Origin: an uncultured Porphyromonadaceae bacterium
GTDB lineage: Bacteria > Bacteroidota > Bacteroidia > Bacteroidales > Muribaculaceae
Direction of reading: 5' to 3'
Length of the DNA stretch: 64,000 nt
Assembly (NCBI GenBank): GCA_902491625.1
Contig: CABUIO010000007.1
Span: 13,611-77,610, forward strand
Below the pieces are notes generated by a model. That model saw only the letters and a program-made list of their open reading frames with translations. It did not search any database and was not told the origin of the DNA. The number at the start of each line of letters is the position of its first letter. The stretch's first letter is position 1. Of this stretch, positions 25,949 through 34,511 are shown piece after piece. The position numbers and the translations under genes are program-made.

Positions 25949-25989
25949 TATATGTTGTCGATTTAAGGGTTGATGTATCTGAAATTTTC

Positions 25990-26325
25990 TTAGAGTGCGA
26001 CCTTGCAGGTCATGTCGCCGATCTTGACTATGAAGACGCCGTGGGTGTTGAGTTCGAGAATCGAGGTGCCGGCCGGAAGCGTTTCCTGAGAGATGAGCTG
26101 TCCGAGGATGCTGAACACTCTCACCTGCACCGGGCGGTTGGTGGTGACTATGATAGTGCCTCGTGAGGAACGGACCTCGATGTCGACGGTCTGCTTCACG
26201 ACACGCGACTGCTGCAGCCGGTCGTTGCCTTTCAGCGACTCCCAGTTGCGCGCTCCATGCGACGGCATTGCTGACGCCATAACTATCGCACTCAATATCA
26301 ATATATTGCGAATGAATTGTCTCAT
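25990..26325 (-). CDS. Small secreted protein with sorting-like C-terminal domain
   Basis: A 111-residue exported protein. The ATG at 26325 (MRQFIRNILIL...) gives a signal peptide ending near SHGA; the longer frame to 26442 adds 39 residues without a motif and crosses a promoter-like element. The mature part is almost entirely one domain resembling the Bacteroidales type A sorting/CTD fold (IIVTTNRPVQVRVFSILGQL, LPAGTSILELNTHGVFIVKIG). A CTD without a passenger domain is noteworthy. It may bind at the cell surface. Function unknown. Confidence 0.65.
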   Translation of the reverse strand: MRQFIRNILILSAIVMASAMPSHGARNWESLKGNDRLQQSRVVKQTVDIEVRSSRGTIIVTTNRPVQVRVFSILGQLISQETLPAGTSILELNTHGVFIVKIGDMTCKVAL

Positions 26326-26355
26326 CCGGTGTTTGTTCTTCGCTTTAACGATGCG

Positions 26356-26363
26356 TAAAATTA
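26356..26363 (-). promoter_or_regulatory. Variant -7 element (TAATTTTA)
   Basis: Minus-strand TAATTTTA about 30 bases before the start of the small secreted protein gene. Confidence 0.35.
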
Positions 26364-26428
26364 TAAAATCTTTTCCACATAGTGGCAAAATCGGCCTAAT
26401 TTTATTGTCGTGTGAGGAAAAAGATGAG

Positions 26429-26461
26429 AAAAAAGGCGGCACATCCGTCGGGATGCGCCGC
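26429..26461 (-). terminator. Rho-independent terminator of the small lipoprotein gene
   Basis: On the minus strand GCGGC.CATCC... pairs around a 4-base loop (minus reading CATCC-CGAC-GGATG, flanked by GC pairs) and is followed by TTTTTT. It lies downstream of the 93-residue lipoprotein gene. Confidence 0.75.
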
Positions 26462-26497
26462 GCATTTAAGTCGTTTCCGAACGACCTCAGTGGTCAA

Positions 26498-26779
26498 TTA
26501 CTTCGTCGGGTTATCGGCTACTGCGGGAGCCGGAACGCTGCCGTCGCTGTTGACGACAACATCTTCTGTAGCCACGCCTTCGCCATCGGCGACAACCTGA
26601 CCGTTCTGATCGGCAACCTCGACAACGTCGCCTACAGTCTCGTCGATGGTTTCGCCGGGAGTCACCGTGCTGACGACCTTTGCGTCTTTCACATCAGTAG
26701 GGGTCTTGTCTTCTTTCTGGCAGTTGGTCAGGCCGGCTGCGACAAAGACTGCAGCGGCGGCAAAAAGGATCTTTTTCAT
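26498..26779 (-). CDS. Small Asp/Val-rich lipoprotein
   Basis: A 93-residue predicted lipoprotein. The ATG at 26779 starts MKKILFAAAAVFVAAGLTNC (lipid Cys20). The rest is acidic and low-complexity (DAKVVSTVTPGETIDETVGD, VVEVADQNGQVVADGEGVAT), with no recognisable fold. The longer frame to 26824 adds 15 unlikely residues. Own terminator downstream. Function unknown. Confidence 0.65.
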   Translation of the reverse strand: MKKILFAAAAVFVAAGLTNCQKEDKTPTDVKDAKVVSTVTPGETIDETVGDVVEVADQNGQVVADGEGVATEDVVVNSDGSVPAPAVADNPTK

Positions 26780-26990
26780 AATTTGTCTTATTGTGGAATA
26801 ATTGTTGTTCTCCATATATAACAACGCAGAAAGGAAAATTCCTTTAATGATTTGGATTTCGGGTGGGATTGATTCTGCTCCGGCGCCGCAGGAGCATCGC
26901 TCCCGGGGTGTTTCATGGTGTGAATAGATCTAAGGTGTTTGAGGCATACGTTGTTACAAACCATTGCGCAACGATGCATAGGAGTAAGTC

Positions 26991-27170
26991 TTATTCATTT
27001 ATAAATGTGCAGCTTTCCAAGTTTCCCATGGTATTCCGATTTAATGATAGAGATTGGTTTAACGCAATATTGAGTGAATGTGTAGAGTCATGGAAGCGGT
27101 GGTTAATCTCTCGCTGCGACGCCTGAGTCAGAATGTCAATGTAGGAACCGATGGTTGCGGTCCGTGCCAT
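26991..27170 (-). CDS. Candidate 59-residue protein behind its own promoter
   Basis: A short frame of 59 codons (MARTATIGSYIDILTQASQ ...) whose ATG at 27170 lies 17 bases downstream of a perfect minus-strand -7 box. The composition is not obviously coding and no family is recognised. Its only support is its position directly after a promoter in a 650-base gap. Equally, the transcript could be a non-coding RNA. Confidence 0.3.
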   Translation of the reverse strand: MARTATIGSYIDILTQASQREINHRFHDSTHSLNIALNQSLSLNRNTMGNLESCTFINE

Positions 27171-27186
27171 GTTTTCTTGCACATCA

Positions 27187-27194
27187 CAAAGGTA
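27187..27194 (-). promoter_or_regulatory. -7 promoter element in the 27.2-kb gap
   Basis: Minus-strand TACCTTTG, a perfect TAnnTTTG. It points toward the 59-codon frame at 26991-27170 and then the small lipoprotein gene at 26779. Confidence 0.45.
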
Positions 27195-27364
27195 AGGCCA
27201 TTTTTTTGTCCCTCCAAATTTTTCGGCAATTATTTTTATCATTTTGTAAGAAAAATTTGGGTCGGCCTCCTGTTTTGGACTTTTGCGGATTGAATTTTCG
27301 GCGGTTTGAAGGATGTATGCTTTCAAAATGACACAATATTTGTCTGTGAAGACATAAAATTAGA

Positions 27365-27408
27365 GGTCTCCGACGATGAAAGGTGTGTTCATGTCGGAGA
27401 CCTTTTTT
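27365..27408. terminator. Strong hairpin downstream of pepD, T-run on plus strand
   Basis: A perfect 10-base-pair stem GGTCTCCGAC / GTCGGAGACC with an 18-base loop. Six T follow on the plus strand. On the minus strand, where pepD ends, the hairpin is preceded by an A-rich run and followed by TCTAATTTTA. It can terminate pepD, but the better T-run faces the other way. Confidence 0.65.
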
Positions 27409-27428
27409 AGATTTTTTTATCTCGGAAA

Positions 27429-28883
27429 TCAGGCGAGACGGCGGAGAATATCGGTGAGGAGCATCCAGAATTGCCCTACGGACTTGATGTCTGCCTTCTC
27501 ATTGGGCGAATGGATGTCTTTCAGCGTCGGTCCGAATGAGATCATGTCGAGTCCCGGCATCTTCTCAAGGAAGAGTCCGCACTCCAGTCCGGCGTGCAGG
27601 GCCTCGACGCGAGGTTCTGAGCCGAAAAGCTCCTTGAAGCTTTCCACGGCGGTCTTGAGCACACGGCTGTCGGGGTCGGGCGCCCAGCCGACGTAGGCAT
27701 CGTCGAACTCCACGGTCGCGCCGGCCATCAGCCAGAGAGCCTTCACGCGGTCGGCGATCTCGTCGCGGCGGCTGTCGACCGACGAGCGCTGGTGGACGGT
27801 GACGAGGATCTCGCCCGGAGCGATCATCTTGATGCTTGCAAGGTTGCATGAGGTCTCGATGAGTCCCGGCACGGCGTTCGACATCCACTGCACGCCGTTG
27901 GGTGTGGCAAAGAGAGCTGCGATCAGACGGTCGCTGTCGGCTTTTGTCATTATTGTGGCCGGACGGTCGACCTCTTCGGCTGTGAACGTGAACGCGTCGC
28001 CTTCGGCAAGCGCGAACTCGGCGTGGAGCATGTCGGAGAATCCCTTGACGAATCGTGCGAAATCGGAAGCTTTTTCAGAAGCTACGCCTACGATAGCCTT
28101 CGACTCGCGCGGAATCGCGTTGGCGAGATTGCCGCCGTCTATAGTCGAGAGGCAGAGGTCGAAGCGCTCGTTGGCTTCCCAGAGGAAGCGGCCGAGCTGA
28201 CGGCAGGCGTTGCCGCGTCCGAGGCCTATCTCCATGCCTGAGTGGCCTCCCTTGAAGTGGTCGAGGTGCACGAAGAAATATGTCGTGTCCTTCGGAGCAT
28301 CGCAGCCGCTATATTTATATGTGGCGAGTGTCACTTTTCCGCCGGCGCATCCTATGACGAGCTGTCCGTGTTCCTCGCTGTCGAGATTGAGGAGGATGGA
28401 ACCGGTCACCATTCCCGGCTCAATGCCGTTGGCGCCGATGAGTCCCTGCTCCTCGTCGACGGTGAAGAGGCATTCGATAGGGCCGTGGACAAGCTCCTTG
28501 TCAAGAAGCACAGCCATTGCGGCTGCGCATCCCATGCCGTTGTCGGCGCCGAGGGTAGTGCCGTTGGCCTTCACCCATTCGCCGTCCACGATGGTTTCTA
28601 TCGGATCGTTGAGGAAGTCGTGGGAGGAGTCGCCGCGCTTCTCGGCCACCATGTCCTGATGTCCCTGAAGGATGATTGTCGGAGCGTCCTCATGGCCGGG
28701 AGTGGCCGGAGCTGTCATCACTACGTTGCCTACGGCGTCGGTCTTGACAGGGATGTCGTGACGTTCTGCCCAGTCGACAAGGAATTGCTTCATCTTGTCG
28801 AGATGGTGGGTGGGACGCGGCACTTTCGTTATCTCGTCGAAGCACTGCCAGATGAGGGCAGGCTTAAGGTCTGTGATTTTCAT
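27429..28883 (-). CDS. pepD: Aminoacyl-histidine dipeptidase (M20C), copy 1
   Basis: A 484-residue cytosolic metallodipeptidase of family M20C that hydrolyses Xaa-His and other dipeptides. The metal site includes GHQDMVAEK (His-x-Asp), the bridging region TTLGADNGMG, the catalytic Glu in TVDEEQGLIGANG, LDSEEHG, and the C-terminal HAGLECGLFLEKMPGLDMIS. The dimerisation lid lies between about residues 200 and 380. A second full-length paralogue (29763-31220) and a muramidase precede it in the same operon. The two copies are clearly diverged, which suggests different substrates. Confidence 0.93.
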   Translation of the reverse strand: MKITDLKPALIWQCFDEITKVPRPTHHLDKMKQFLVDWAERHDIPVKTDAVGNVVMTAPATPGHEDAPTIILQGHQDMVAEKRGDSSHDFLNDPIETIVDGEWVKANGTTLGADNGMGCAAAMAVLLDKELVHGPIECLFTVDEEQGLIGANGIEPGMVTGSILLNLDSEEHGQLVIGCAGGKVTLATYKYSGCDAPKDTTYFFVHLDHFKGGHSGMEIGLGRGNACRQLGRFLWEANERFDLCLSTIDGGNLANAIPRESKAIVGVASEKASDFARFVKGFSDMLHAEFALAEGDAFTFTAEEVDRPATIMTKADSDRLIAALFATPNGVQWMSNAVPGLIETSCNLASIKMIAPGEILVTVHQRSSVDSRRDEIADRVKALWLMAGATVEFDDAYVGWAPDPDSRVLKTAVESFKELFGSEPRVEALHAGLECGLFLEKMPGLDMISFGPTLKDIHSPNEKADIKSVGQFWMLLTDILRRLA

Positions 28884-28905
28884 TTTAAAGTAAATTGAGG
28901 ATTAG

Positions 28906-29766
28906 TTATTTGGCTTCCTGAGCCTTGAATTTTCTGTATTCGGCAGCCATGCGCGTGTGGTAGCCTTTGCGGGCATACGATGCGCCGTTGTATTTCCTGG
29001 CGAACGACGCCCAGTTTTTGGCCTGGAGAGCCGGAAGCATCCCGGAATTGCGGATGAAATTGGCGAAAAGCTCAAGCTGTTCGAATTCGCTGTAGGACAT
29101 TCGGTCGACAAATTCCTGAACAGTCTTGCAACCGCACTGCCTGTAGTTGAATCCGCCGATCTGGAACATCCCCCAGAATGTGCCCATGTTGGCTTTGTCG
29201 AGATTGACTTTCCTGGCGGCCACGAGCTGGCTCCATTCCCTCTTGCCGTATGCGCTCTTGATTCCGTCGGGCACTTTCTCGGAGGAGGGTGCCTTGACGT
29301 TGCGGGGAGGTTTTGATTTATTGTACATCGAGCGGTCGAAGTTGATGACCGGTACGCCCGGCGCCCAGAAACCTTCCATGCGTACTCCGGCCTCGATGCG
29401 CACCACGGCCTTGATGGCGGCCACTTCCACGTCAAGTTCCGCTGCCACTTTCCTGAAATCGGCATCGGTCAGCGCGGTGTAGCGCGACGCGCTGTCTTGG
29501 ACAGCCATCTCGCGTTCCTCGGCCTCCCAGTTGGCACCGGCATTAGCGGAGCCGCTGACCGCCACTGAGTCAACGCGCACTTCGCCCCAGGGCATTACTA
29601 TGGTGTCGTAGCGCCAGACCACAGCGGAGTCCGCAGCCGCTACGTTGCGGAGAGAAACGTCGGAGGTGTCGGTCCCGGAGGAGACCGCACCGGCGCAAGC
29701 CACGCCTACGGCCAGCCCTCCCGCCGCCAGAAGCGGCAGGAGGCGGTTGCGTAGATGCGGTTTCAT
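28906..29766 (-). CDS. Secreted N-acetylmuramidase (DUF3380 / PF11860-like)
   Basis: A 286-residue exported peptidoglycan hydrolase. The N-terminus is a signal sequence (about 1-26, possible lipobox at Cys24), followed by a linker to about residue 95. The C-terminal domain matches the N-acetylmuramidase family: candidate catalytic Glu125 in AVVRIEAG, VPVINFDRSMY, NMGTFWGMFQIGGFNY, and WASFARKYNG...YHTRMAAEYRKF. In Proteobacteria this domain occurs in phage endolysins and effectors. Here it lies between two dipeptidase genes, its start overlapping the upstream pepD stop (ATGA). Peptidoglycan turnover is the likely role. Confidence 0.85.
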   Translation of the reverse strand: MKPHLRNRLLPLLAAGGLAVGVACAGAVSSGTDTSDVSLRNVAAADSAVVWRYDTIVMPWGEVRVDSVAVSGSANAGANWEAEEREMAVQDSASRYTALTDADFRKVAAELDVEVAAIKAVVRIEAGVRMEGFWAPGVPVINFDRSMYNKSKPPRNVKAPSSEKVPDGIKSAYGKREWSQLVAARKVNLDKANMGTFWGMFQIGGFNYRQCGCKTVQEFVDRMSYSEFEQLELFANFIRNSGMLPALQAKNWASFARKYNGASYARKGYHTRMAAEYRKFKAQEAK

Positions 29767-31220
29767 GATTCGGCGACTTTTTTAAGCACCAGCTTGAGGT
29801 GACGCCAGAATTTGTCTACAGTGGGGATGTTGAGCTGCTCGTCGGGCGAGTGTACGCCTGTCATCGTGGGGCCGAAGCTTACCATGTCGAGACCGGGATT
29901 GTCGGCAAGGAAAAGGCCGCATTCCAGACCGGCGTGGATGGCCTTGATGGCGGGCTTTACGCCGAAGAGTTCCTCGTAGGCGTCGGCGGCGATGTGCATG
30001 ATCGGGCTGTTCATGTTGGGTGCCCATCCGGGATAGCCGTCGCTGTGTTCTACCTCGGCGCCGGCGAGGAGGAAGTGTGCCTCGACCTGCGAAGCGATGT
30101 CGTTCTTGCGGCTTTCCACGGAGCTGCGCTGCGATGTGGTGATCTTTATCCTGTTGTCGTCCATCATCTTGACGGCGGCGAGGTTTGTGGATGTCTCGAC
30201 AAGACCTTCGATGTCGCGGCTCATTGAGATGACGCCGTGGGGCGCCGAATAGATGGCGCGTACGAGTGCCTGCGATGTGGCATGGTCGATGCAGAATTCC
30301 GGGCGGTCGATGTCTTCAAGACGGAAGCAGATGGAAGGCTCGATGCCTGCATATTCTGCTGTTATCTCGTCTATGTAGCTTTCCAGCTTCTTGCGCAGAC
30401 GACCCTTCATGTCGCTGTTGATGCCGAACACGGCGAAGCATTCGCGCGGGATGGCGTTGCGGAGATTGCCTCCGTCGAAAGTGCTGAGAGAGATCTCATA
30501 ATCACGGGAGCAGTCGAAGAGGAAGCGCGCGATAAGCTTGTTGGCGTTGGCGCGTCCGAGGTTGATGTCGCTGCCCGAATGGCCGCCGAGCAGACCGCTT
30601 ACGGACACCTTCATATAGTGGAAATGCTCGGGAGCAACGCTGCGGTTGTAGCTGAAGAACGCGGTGGTGTCGATTCCTCCGGCGCATCCGACGAAGATCT
30701 CGCCGTCGTCTTCCGAGTCCATGTTGATGAGGATCTTGCCGGTGATCATGCCCTCGCCGAGGTTCTGGGCGCCTTCGAGTCCGATCTCCTCATTGACTGT
30801 GAAGAGGCACTCCAGAGGACCGTGCTCAAGGTCGGGATCGATCATGGCGGCGAGGCCTGCGGCGAGACCGATTCCGTTGTCGGCGCCGAGAGTGGTGCCG
30901 CGGGCTTTCACCCAGTCGCCGTCCACGTATGTTTCGATGGGATCTTTCAGGAAATCGTGCTGCACGTCGTTGTTCTTTTCGGCCACCATGTCCATGTGGG
31001 CCTGAAGGACGACAGCGGGAGCGTTTTCATGACCCTTTGAGGCAGGGCGCTTGATGACCACGTTGCCGACTTTGTCGGTCTTGGCTTCAAGATTGTGCTT
31101 TGCGGCAAAATCGAGAAGATAGGCGCGGATCTGCTCCTCGTGGCACGAGGGACGCGGCACTTTTGTGATTTCATCGAAGATTTGCCAGATAAGGGCAGGT
31201 TTAAGGTCTTTAACTTCCAT
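29763..31220 (-). CDS. pepD: Aminoacyl-histidine dipeptidase (M20C), copy 2
   Basis: A 485-residue M20C dipeptidase, first gene of the pepD-muramidase-pepD operon. Metal and catalytic motifs are intact: QAHMDMVAEK, RGTTLGADNGIG, VNEEIGLEGAQN, MDSEDDGEIFVGCAGG and HAGLECGLFLADNPGLDMVS. Compared with copy 1 it has Met in place of Gln in the HxD motif and Asn in place of Asp before the catalytic Glu pair. It overlaps the muramidase start by 4 bases. A perfect -7 promoter box lies about 65 bases upstream. Confidence 0.93.
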   Translation of the reverse strand: MEVKDLKPALIWQIFDEITKVPRPSCHEEQIRAYLLDFAAKHNLEAKTDKVGNVVIKRPASKGHENAPAVVLQAHMDMVAEKNNDVQHDFLKDPIETYVDGDWVKARGTTLGADNGIGLAAGLAAMIDPDLEHGPLECLFTVNEEIGLEGAQNLGEGMITGKILINMDSEDDGEIFVGCAGGIDTTAFFSYNRSVAPEHFHYMKVSVSGLLGGHSGSDINLGRANANKLIARFLFDCSRDYEISLSTFDGGNLRNAIPRECFAVFGINSDMKGRLRKKLESYIDEITAEYAGIEPSICFRLEDIDRPEFCIDHATSQALVRAIYSAPHGVISMSRDIEGLVETSTNLAAVKMMDDNRIKITTSQRSSVESRKNDIASQVEAHFLLAGAEVEHSDGYPGWAPNMNSPIMHIAADAYEELFGVKPAIKAIHAGLECGLFLADNPGLDMVSFGPTMTGVHSPDEQLNIPTVDKFWRHLKLVLKKVAES

Positions 31221-31284
31221 AGTCTATAGTTTTTGGGTTATTTTTCGGGTTACGCTTCTCCGGCGCCTTGCGGCTTGGAATTTC

Positions 31285-31292
31285 CAAAGGTA
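31285..31292 (-). promoter_or_regulatory. -7 element of the pepD operon
   Basis: Minus-strand TACCTTTG, a perfect TAnnTTTG about 65 bases before the first pepD start. Confidence 0.55.
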
Positions 31293-31346
31293 GCAAGAAT
31301 ATTCTCCCCCGCCAAAATAAGCGGGTTAAAATTGCCAAAAATGCGT

Positions 31347-31354
31347 TAACTTTG
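31347..31354 (+). promoter_or_regulatory. -7 element of the DUF2284 gene
   Basis: Plus-strand TAACTTTG, 25 bases before the ATG at 31380. It rules out the GTG at 31359 as a normally led start. Confidence 0.55.
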
Positions 31355-31379
31355 CGTCGTGCGGTGTCGCGGAAAACAT

Positions 31380-31904
31380 ATGGATATGGAAACGGAGACA
31401 AGAGAGATGGCATTGGCGCAGTATGTCGCGCAGTACAGGGACGCGGATCTTTTCGCGGGCTATTGCCGCGAATGCGGCAATTACGGACGCTGCTGGCTGT
31501 GTCCGCCGTTCGCGCGGGACGACGTGCCGGACTTCGGCGCCTTCCGGCATATCATGCTGATTGCCGCGCGGTTCGAAGTCGGCGACGATGTTGCTCCGGC
31601 GGAAGTGATGGAGTATCTTCGCCATGAGCGTATCCGGCTGGAGGAGAAGCTGCTTGACCTGGAAAAGGAAAAGGGTGGAAGGGCATTCGGTTTTTCCGGA
31701 AGCTGTCCGTATTGCGAATGTTGCAGCCGCTCGGAAGGGGAGAGTTGCCGCCACCCGGAGAAGGCGCGTCCGTCGTTGGAAGCCTACGGATTCGACCTGT
31801 GCAGGACTATGGAGGAGCTTTTCGGACGCTCCCTGCAATGGTCGGAATCGGGCGCCCCGCTGAGGGATGTCACGCTGATAGGCGCCCTGATATACAATGG
31901 CTAA
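31380..31904 (+). CDS. DUF2284 predicted metal-binding protein
   Basis: A 174-residue cysteine-rich cytoplasmic protein. The N-terminal motif YCRECGNYGRCWLCPPF and the C-terminal motif SCPYCECCSRSEGESCRHPE match DUF2284, a family of presumed metal or Fe-S binding proteins. The C-terminal EAYGFDLCRTMEELF is also typical. The start at 31380 (MDMETE) was chosen because the promoter sits just upstream. It is convergent with a Fur-family regulator gene, with only 6 bases between the stops. Biochemical role unknown. Confidence 0.85.
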   Translation: MDMETETREMALAQYVAQYRDADLFAGYCRECGNYGRCWLCPPFARDDVPDFGAFRHIMLIAARFEVGDDVAPAEVMEYLRHERIRLEEKLLDLEKEKGGRAFGFSGSCPYCECCSRSEGESCRHPEKARPSLEAYGFDLCRTMEELFGRSLQWSESGAPLRDVTLIGALIYNG

Positions 31905-31910
31905 GGCAGA

Positions 31911-32381
31911 TCAGTCGTTGTGGAAGTGAGTGTGGCTGTGCGTATGGTTCTTGCAGTCAGGACACAGTCCTTTGAGCATGTAGTTGACCGATGTGGCTCT
32001 GAACCCTTCGGGAAGCGGCACGATCGGCGTGGGCTGATTGTCAAAGCAATAGACTTTGTGGCAGCAGATGCAGTAGAAATGGGTGTGGATGTCGTCGATG
32101 CCGCACTCGCCTCTGCCGGTGCAAGGCTCGTAAAGCTCTATGCCTCTGCCGTCTTCGACCGAATGGACGAGATGATGCTCCTGCAGGGCGGCAAGGGTGC
32201 GGAAGACACTCGATTTGTCGAGCGTCTCAAGCTGCGTCTCTATGTCGCCGAGGCTGAGCGGACGTTCGGCTGAGCGGAGTGCGCGGAGCACCATGATGCG
32301 GTTGGAGGTCGGACGCAGTCCTGCCGCCGAGATGACGGCTTCTATCTCTTCAGGGCGAGATTTTTCGGAATCGTGCGTCAT
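31911..32381 (-). CDS. Fur-family transcriptional regulator with His-rich tail (Zur-like)
   Basis: A 156-residue Fur-superfamily repressor. The winged helix spans about residues 8-85 (LRPTSNRIMVLRALRS ... DKSSVFRTLAALQEHHLV). The dimer/metal domain has HTHFYCICCHKVYCF and CPDC, forming a structural Zn(Cys)4 site. The last residues are HTHSHTHFHND, an extra potential metal site. A Zur-type zinc response is the best guess, but Fe or peroxide sensing cannot be excluded. It is the last gene of the lptD-antiporter operon, its start overlapping the antiporter stop (ATGA). Confidence 0.88.
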   Translation of the reverse strand: MTHDSEKSRPEEIEAVISAAGLRPTSNRIMVLRALRSAERPLSLGDIETQLETLDKSSVFRTLAALQEHHLVHSVEDGRGIELYEPCTGRGECGIDDIHTHFYCICCHKVYCFDNQPTPIVPLPEGFRATSVNYMLKGLCPDCKNHTHSHTHFHND

Positions 32382-34483
32382 GTCGTATGCTGGTTGATGG
32401 CTCCGAGGTCGGCCATGCTGGAGAACGGCGTCGTCGATGCGCCGAACTGTCTCGGATAGATTATCAGGAGGTTGTGGCGCGAGAAATAGCGGCTCAGGAA
32501 TGCGGGCATGCTCTCGATGTCGGAATTGTAGGAGAGCGAGCCTTGGCGTGCGGAAATGACCACAAGAAGATCGTCGTCATCGTCAATCTCATTGGCCGAG
32601 GCGATGAAATCGCCCCAGTCGGCTGAGGATTTGTAGTCTGTCTCGATGTGGTAGCTGTTGTCGACGAGAGGACGCAGATATTTGATCGTGTCGTCGTGGG
32701 CAAGGAAGAGCATCCGTGCGCCGATGTGCTCGGCGAGGGTGCAGACACGCTGCACCCATAGTGCGAATCCTGTCTCGAACTCAGCCTTGGGAGGCATCGT
32801 GACGACCACGCGGCGCAAGGTGTTGAGCGGCACGAAGCAACGGCTCATGATGATCATCTGGTTGGAGGCGTGGATGAGCTGTTCGGTGATGCTTCCGAAG
32901 AATGTGTCCACCACATTGGAGCGGCGGTGAAGACCCATGATGATTTCCGTGCAATGGCGTTCGCGCTTGACGTTGGTGATTCCCGCCACGGTGTTGACAT
33001 CGAATCTCTCCACGTCGTCGATGCCGGTGTCGACACCTGTGGCGGCTTTCACGGCGTCCTTGAGCGAGGTGCGTCCCATTCCGGTGAGGGTGCCGTCGTC
33101 GGAGCTTCTGACAAAGAGTGCGGTCATGTTGTGGCGGCATCTGTCCGGACGCATCAGCACCGCGAGGCGCACGAGTCCTGCGGCGGTGATCGGATTTGCC
33201 ACGGCCACGAGCTGTCGCGGATCTTCCGATTCGTTGTGGGTCGCCACGCCGGCAAGCTCGCGCTCCGCCATCGACATGCGCAGTCCCTTGGCGGCGCGTT
33301 CGGTCATCACGGATGCAACGGCACAGCAGATCAGAATCATTATGACAGCACCGTTCATGATGTCCTCATTGATAAGTCCGTAGTGAAAACCTACGATAGT
33401 GGCTGCGATAGTGGCTGCGGCTTTTCCGGCAGTGAGTCCGAACATGAGGCGGCGGTCGTCGGCAGAGAGCCGGTAGATGCGCTGCGCGACATAGGCGGCA
33501 AGCCATTTTCCGACAAGAGCAGTGATGCTCATGAAGGCTGCGAGTTTCACGACGTTCCATCCGTTGAAAATCACTCCCACATCCATCATCATTCCCACGC
33601 CGATGAGGAAATAGGGGATGAAGATGGCGCTGCCGACAAATTCAAGGCGCCCCATCAGTCCGCTGCGGGAGGGAATGAAGCGGTTGAGTACGAGTCCGGC
33701 ATAGAATGCCCCGAGGATGCCTTCAAGGCCGATGACCTGAGCCACGAGTGCGGAGAAAAGCATCTCGGCGAGAATGAAGACATACTGGACGACACGGTCG
33801 TTGAAGTGGCGGAAAAACCAACGCGTGGCGTAGGTGAGCACCCACCAGATCACGACAGCATAGACTGCGATTGAGGCTATGAAGAGGGCAAGCCGCAGGG
33901 CATCGATGCTTCCGCTGTTGTTGATGTCCACGACCTCTGCAAGGAGAATCAGCGAGAGAAGCACCGCCACGATGGTTCCGCAGACGGCTATCACGCTCGA
34001 TCGCTCGCCGCTTAGTCCGAGTCGTGCGGCGGAAGGATAGCTTATCAGGGTGTGGGAGGAGAGCATCGAGGCGATGAGCAGCGACGTGAGCAGCCCCATG
34101 CCCATGACGACGTGGCAGACGATTATGCCGCCGATCAGCGGGAAAAGGAAACTCAACACTCCGAAGCGCAGGCCTGAGCGCCAGTTGCGCCGCAGATTGA
34201 GCATGTCGATCTCGACGCCGGCGAGAAACATGAGGTAGAGGATGCCGACCTGACCGAAAATCTCGAAGCTCGCGTCGCGGTCGAGGAGGTCGAGGCAGTG
34301 GGGGCCGATGACTATGCCCGCTGCAATCATGCCCACGATATTTGGGATCCGGAGTTTCTGGAGAAGTATCGGGGCTATGAGAATCATGGCCAGGACGGTG
34401 AAGAAGATAGCCACGGGATCTCTCAGGGGCATCGAAATCCCTGTTGAGAAGAATGTGGTTATGTCGAGCAGCGTCGGAGGCAT
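32378..34483 (-). CDS. CPA2-family cation:proton antiporter with C-terminal stress-like domains
   Basis: A 701-residue inner-membrane protein. Residues of about 15-400 make 12-13 helices of the Na+(K+)/H+ exchanger fold, with GMIAAGIVIGPHCL, GQVGILYLMFLAGVEIDM, and the late-helix LTAGKAAATIAATIVGFHYG. The C-terminal 290 residues resemble paired universal-stress-protein domains (VVTMPPKAEFETGFALWV), as in other Bacteroidales KefB-like antiporters. The start at 34483 is preferred, because the longer frame (34528) overlaps lptD. It is in an operon with lptD upstream and the Fur-family gene downstream. Ion specificity not determinable. Confidence 0.88.
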   Translation of the reverse strand: MPPTLLDITTFFSTGISMPLRDPVAIFFTVLAMILIAPILLQKLRIPNIVGMIAAGIVIGPHCLDLLDRDASFEIFGQVGILYLMFLAGVEIDMLNLRRNWRSGLRFGVLSFLFPLIGGIIVCHVVMGMGLLTSLLIASMLSSHTLISYPSAARLGLSGERSSVIAVCGTIVAVLLSLILLAEVVDINNSGSIDALRLALFIASIAVYAVVIWWVLTYATRWFFRHFNDRVVQYVFILAEMLFSALVAQVIGLEGILGAFYAGLVLNRFIPSRSGLMGRLEFVGSAIFIPYFLIGVGMMMDVGVIFNGWNVVKLAAFMSITALVGKWLAAYVAQRIYRLSADDRRLMFGLTAGKAAATIAATIVGFHYGLINEDIMNGAVIMILICCAVASVMTERAAKGLRMSMAERELAGVATHNESEDPRQLVAVANPITAAGLVRLAVLMRPDRCRHNMTALFVRSSDDGTLTGMGRTSLKDAVKAATGVDTGIDDVERFDVNTVAGITNVKRERHCTEIIMGLHRRSNVVDTFFGSITEQLIHASNQMIIMSRCFVPLNTLRRVVVTMPPKAEFETGFALWVQRVCTLAEHIGARMLFLAHDDTIKYLRPLVDNSYHIETDYKSSADWGDFIASANEIDDDDDLLVVISARQGSLSYNSDIESMPAFLSRYFSRHNLLIIYPRQFGASTTPFSSMADLGAINQHTT

Positions 34484-34511
34484 GATGTTACTGGCTGGGG
34501 TTAGGTCGGCG

